Source: Atherix ibis (taxonomy: Eukaryota; Arthropoda; Insecta; Diptera; Athericidae). From it: a stretch of 64,000 nt of DNA. Made by a program: the position numbers and the translations under genes. The notes beneath the pieces are model-generated. The model was not told the origin of the DNA. It saw only the letters and a list, made by a program, of their open reading frames with translations, and made no database searches. The DNA is taken from positions 124,001-188,000 of the forward strand of contig CATQJD010000126.1 of NCBI GenBank assembly GCA_958298945.1, written 5' to 3'. Within the stretch, counting starts at the first letter, position 1. Every line of letters starts with the position of its first letter. Positions 62,826 to 64,000 of the stretch are shown in pieces.

Positions 62826-64000
62826 AAGAGGGATATGAAGTAGCATATTTACGAGAAATATGAAGTAGTATGCTTAAGAGGAATATGAAGTAGTATATTT
62901 AAAATGAATATGAAGTAGTATATTTAAAAGGAATATGAAGTAATATGTTTAAGAGGAATATGAAGTAGTATGTTTAAGACGAACATGAAGTACTATGTTT
63001 AAGAGTAATATGAAGTAGTATGTTTAAAAAGGAATATGAAGTAGTATGTTTAAGAGGAATATGAAGTAGTATATTTTAGAGGAATATGAAGTAGTATGTT
63101 TAAGAGAAATATGAAGTAGTATGTTTAAGAGGAAAATGAAGTAATATATTTAAGAGGAAAATAAAGTAGTATGTTTAAGAGGAAAATGAAGTAGTATGTT
63201 TAAGAGGAATATGAAGTAGTACGTTTAAGTGGAATATGAAGTAGTATGTTTAAGAGGATACGAAGTAGTATGTATAAGAGGAATATGAAGTAGTATATTT
63301 AAGAGGAATATGAAGTAATATATTTAAGAGGAATATGAAGAGCAGTATATTTAAGAGGAATATGAAGTAGAATATTTAAGAGGAATATGAAGTAGTATAT
63401 TTAAGAGGAATATGAAGTAGTATGTTTAAGAGGAATACGAAGTAGTATGTTTAAGAGGAATATGAAGTAGTATGTGCAAAAGGAATATGAAGTAGTATGT
63501 TTAAGAGGAATATGAAGTAGTATGTTTAAGAGTAATATGAAGTAGTATATTTAAGAGTAATATGAAGTAGTATGTTTAAGAGAAATATGAAGTAGTTTGT
63601 TTAAGAGGAATATGAAGTAATATATTTAAGAGGGATATGAAGTAGCATATTTACGAGGAATATGAAGTAGTATATTTAAGAGGAATATGAAGTAGTATAT
63701 TTAAGAGGAATATGAAGTAGTATATTAGGAGGAATATGAAGTAGTATGTTTAAGAGGAATATGAAGTAGTATATTTAAAAGGAATATGAAGTAGTATGTT
63801 TAAGAGGAATATGAAGTAGTATATTTCAAAGGAATATGAAGTAGTATGTTTAAGAGGAATATGAAGTAGTATGTTTAAGACGAATATGAAGTAGTATGTT
63901 TAAGAGTAATATGAACTAGTATGTTTAAAAGGAATATGAAGTAGTATGTTTAAGAGGAATATGAAGTAGTATGTTTAAGAGGAATATGAAGTAGTAGGTT
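62826..64000 (+). repeat. Return to the 50-60 kb HOR; window ends inside a unit
   Basis: gcatatttacg near 62,839, gacgaac near 62,980, a 26-bp monomer with ttaaaaagg near 63,006, ggatacg at 63,256, anchor (agagcag variant) near 63,340, tgtgcaaaagg, gaggg with gcatatttacg, tattagg, gacgaat, gaactag and taggtt at the last bases. The end matches 59,1xx-59,676 at -4,324 bp, so the array continues past 64,000. Confidence 0.87.

Larger units (their letters stand above)
1..64000 (+). repeat. 25-bp satellite array filling the window
   Basis: Head-to-tail tandem repeat of a 25-bp monomer: GAAGTAGTAT then RTTTAAGAGGAATAT (R = A or G). About 2,560 copies follow one another with no unique sequence between them. 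Most differ from consensus by zero to two substitutions, and a minority are 10, 19, 22, 24, 26, 27 or 30 bp long. All monomers read are in the same orientation. Consensus composition is 10 A, 8 T, 7 G and 0 C (G variant), so G+C is about 24-28% with extreme strand asymmetry. The + strand carries TAG, TAA and TGA per monomer and the - strand TAA; because 25 mod 3 is 1, every frame is stopped about every 75 bp, which rules out real coding sequence. A multi-kilobase array like this is typical of eukaryotic satellite DNA. Family, species and chromosomal location are not recognised. Confidence 0.99.

Noticed and set aside
1..64000. Protein-coding genes or long ORFs
   Set aside because: The monomer carries TAG, TAA and TGA on the + strand and TAA on the - strand. 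With a period of 25, each frame meets a stop about every 75 bp, and single-monomer mutations could open at most short frames. No unique sequence exists to hold a gene.
1..64000. Thousands of start sites preceded by a Shine-Dalgarno-like AGGAGG (for example in tttaggaggaatatg)
   Set aside because: The ATG reads Met-Lys-stop (ATG AAG TAG). The other ATG (in GTATGTTT) gives a seven-residue reading frame ending at the same TAG. The match is a by-product of the repeat.
1..64000. CRISPR array
   Set aside because: Repeats of 25 bp follow one another directly with no unique spacers, no leader and no cas genes.
1..64000. Telomeric repeat (tttaggagg resembles TTTAGGG/TTAGGG)
   Set aside because: It is a single-base variant inside a 25-bp monomer and never occurs as a 6- or 7-bp tandem run.
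1..64000. 5' splice-site matches (GTATGT) and TATA-like TATATTTA in every monomer
   Set aside because: Both are constant parts of the repeat and have no associated exon, branch site or unique downstream sequence. The density makes any single match meaningless.
1..64000. CENP-B box or other known centromere motif
   Set aside because: The CENP-B box core needs a CG-rich TTCG...CGGGA pattern, which cannot occur in this nearly C-free strand; none was seen. Centromeric location is possible but not shown.
1..64000. G-quadruplex potential on the G-only strand
   Set aside because: G runs are at most two to four bases and sparse (one GG per monomer), so no conventional four-tract G3 motif is present.
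1..64000. Sequence-directed curvature from phased A/T tracts
   Set aside because: Tracts repeat every 25 bp, about 2.4 helical turns, so successive tracts are out of phase and would not add up to strong curvature.
1..64000. Bacterial or phage accessory system
   Set aside because: No coding potential, no RNA gene and no operon structure; an uninterrupted array of more than 64 kb is a eukaryotic satellite feature.

Overview
The whole window is one uninterrupted, head-to-tail tandem array of an A+T-rich 25-bp satellite monomer, about 2,560 copies. In one phase the monomer is GAAGTAGTAT followed by RTTTAAGAGGAATAT, where R is A or G. I found no gene, RNA gene, transposon, CRISPR array or unique sequence. 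The array enters at base 1 and leaves at base 64,000, so both of its ends lie outside the window. Every monomer I read has the same orientation. The monomer is closed in all six frames, because 25 is not a multiple of 3 and it carries TAG, TAA and TGA on the + strand and TAA on the - strand. This looks like eukaryotic satellite heterochromatin (centromeric, pericentromeric, subtelomeric, or a sex or B chromosome) from a long-read assembly. I do not recognise the family and cannot name the species or the chromosomal location.

The array has structure above the monomer. Point variants and length variants act as markers and recur in a fixed order, which reveals a degenerate higher-order repeat (HOR) of roughly 1.2 kb (about 49 monomers in its clearest form). 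It has been expanded, deleted and shuffled by duplications of 100 bp to more than 3 kb. Layout: 1-4,856, older-looking mixed units with a 1.56-kb-spaced duplication; 4,857-7,160, a clean 1,152-bp tandem duplication; 7,161-18,433, mixed units sharing blocks at about 4.9- and 5.6-kb spacing, with 696-bp and 400-bp tandem duplications inside; 18,434-36,750, units carrying the gaggg/gcatatttacg marker, with blocks repeated at 2,353, 1,327, 4,055 and about 4,350 bp; 36,750-39,962, mixed; 39,963-46,417, a near-identical triplication with a first period of 2,400 bp; 46,418-49,880, mixed, with a 1,050-bp-spaced duplication; 49,880-61,490, the most homogenised part, built from a few blocks reused at 5,500-, 6,650- and 4,475-bp spacing; 61,490-64,000, a 375-bp tandem duplication and then re-entry into the preceding HOR.

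The most striking compositional property is that the consensus + strand has no cytosine (10 A, 8 T, 7 G). The array therefore has no consensus CpG or CHG site, and all its consensus cytosines lie on the - strand in CHH context. CpGs occur only in particular variant monomers that sit at fixed HOR positions. No gene cooperation can be described because there are no genes. What the window supports is a record of how a short satellite was amplified by nested unequal exchange or replication-based duplication. Block boundaries were placed by reading column offsets by eye and are accurate to about one monomer unless stated.
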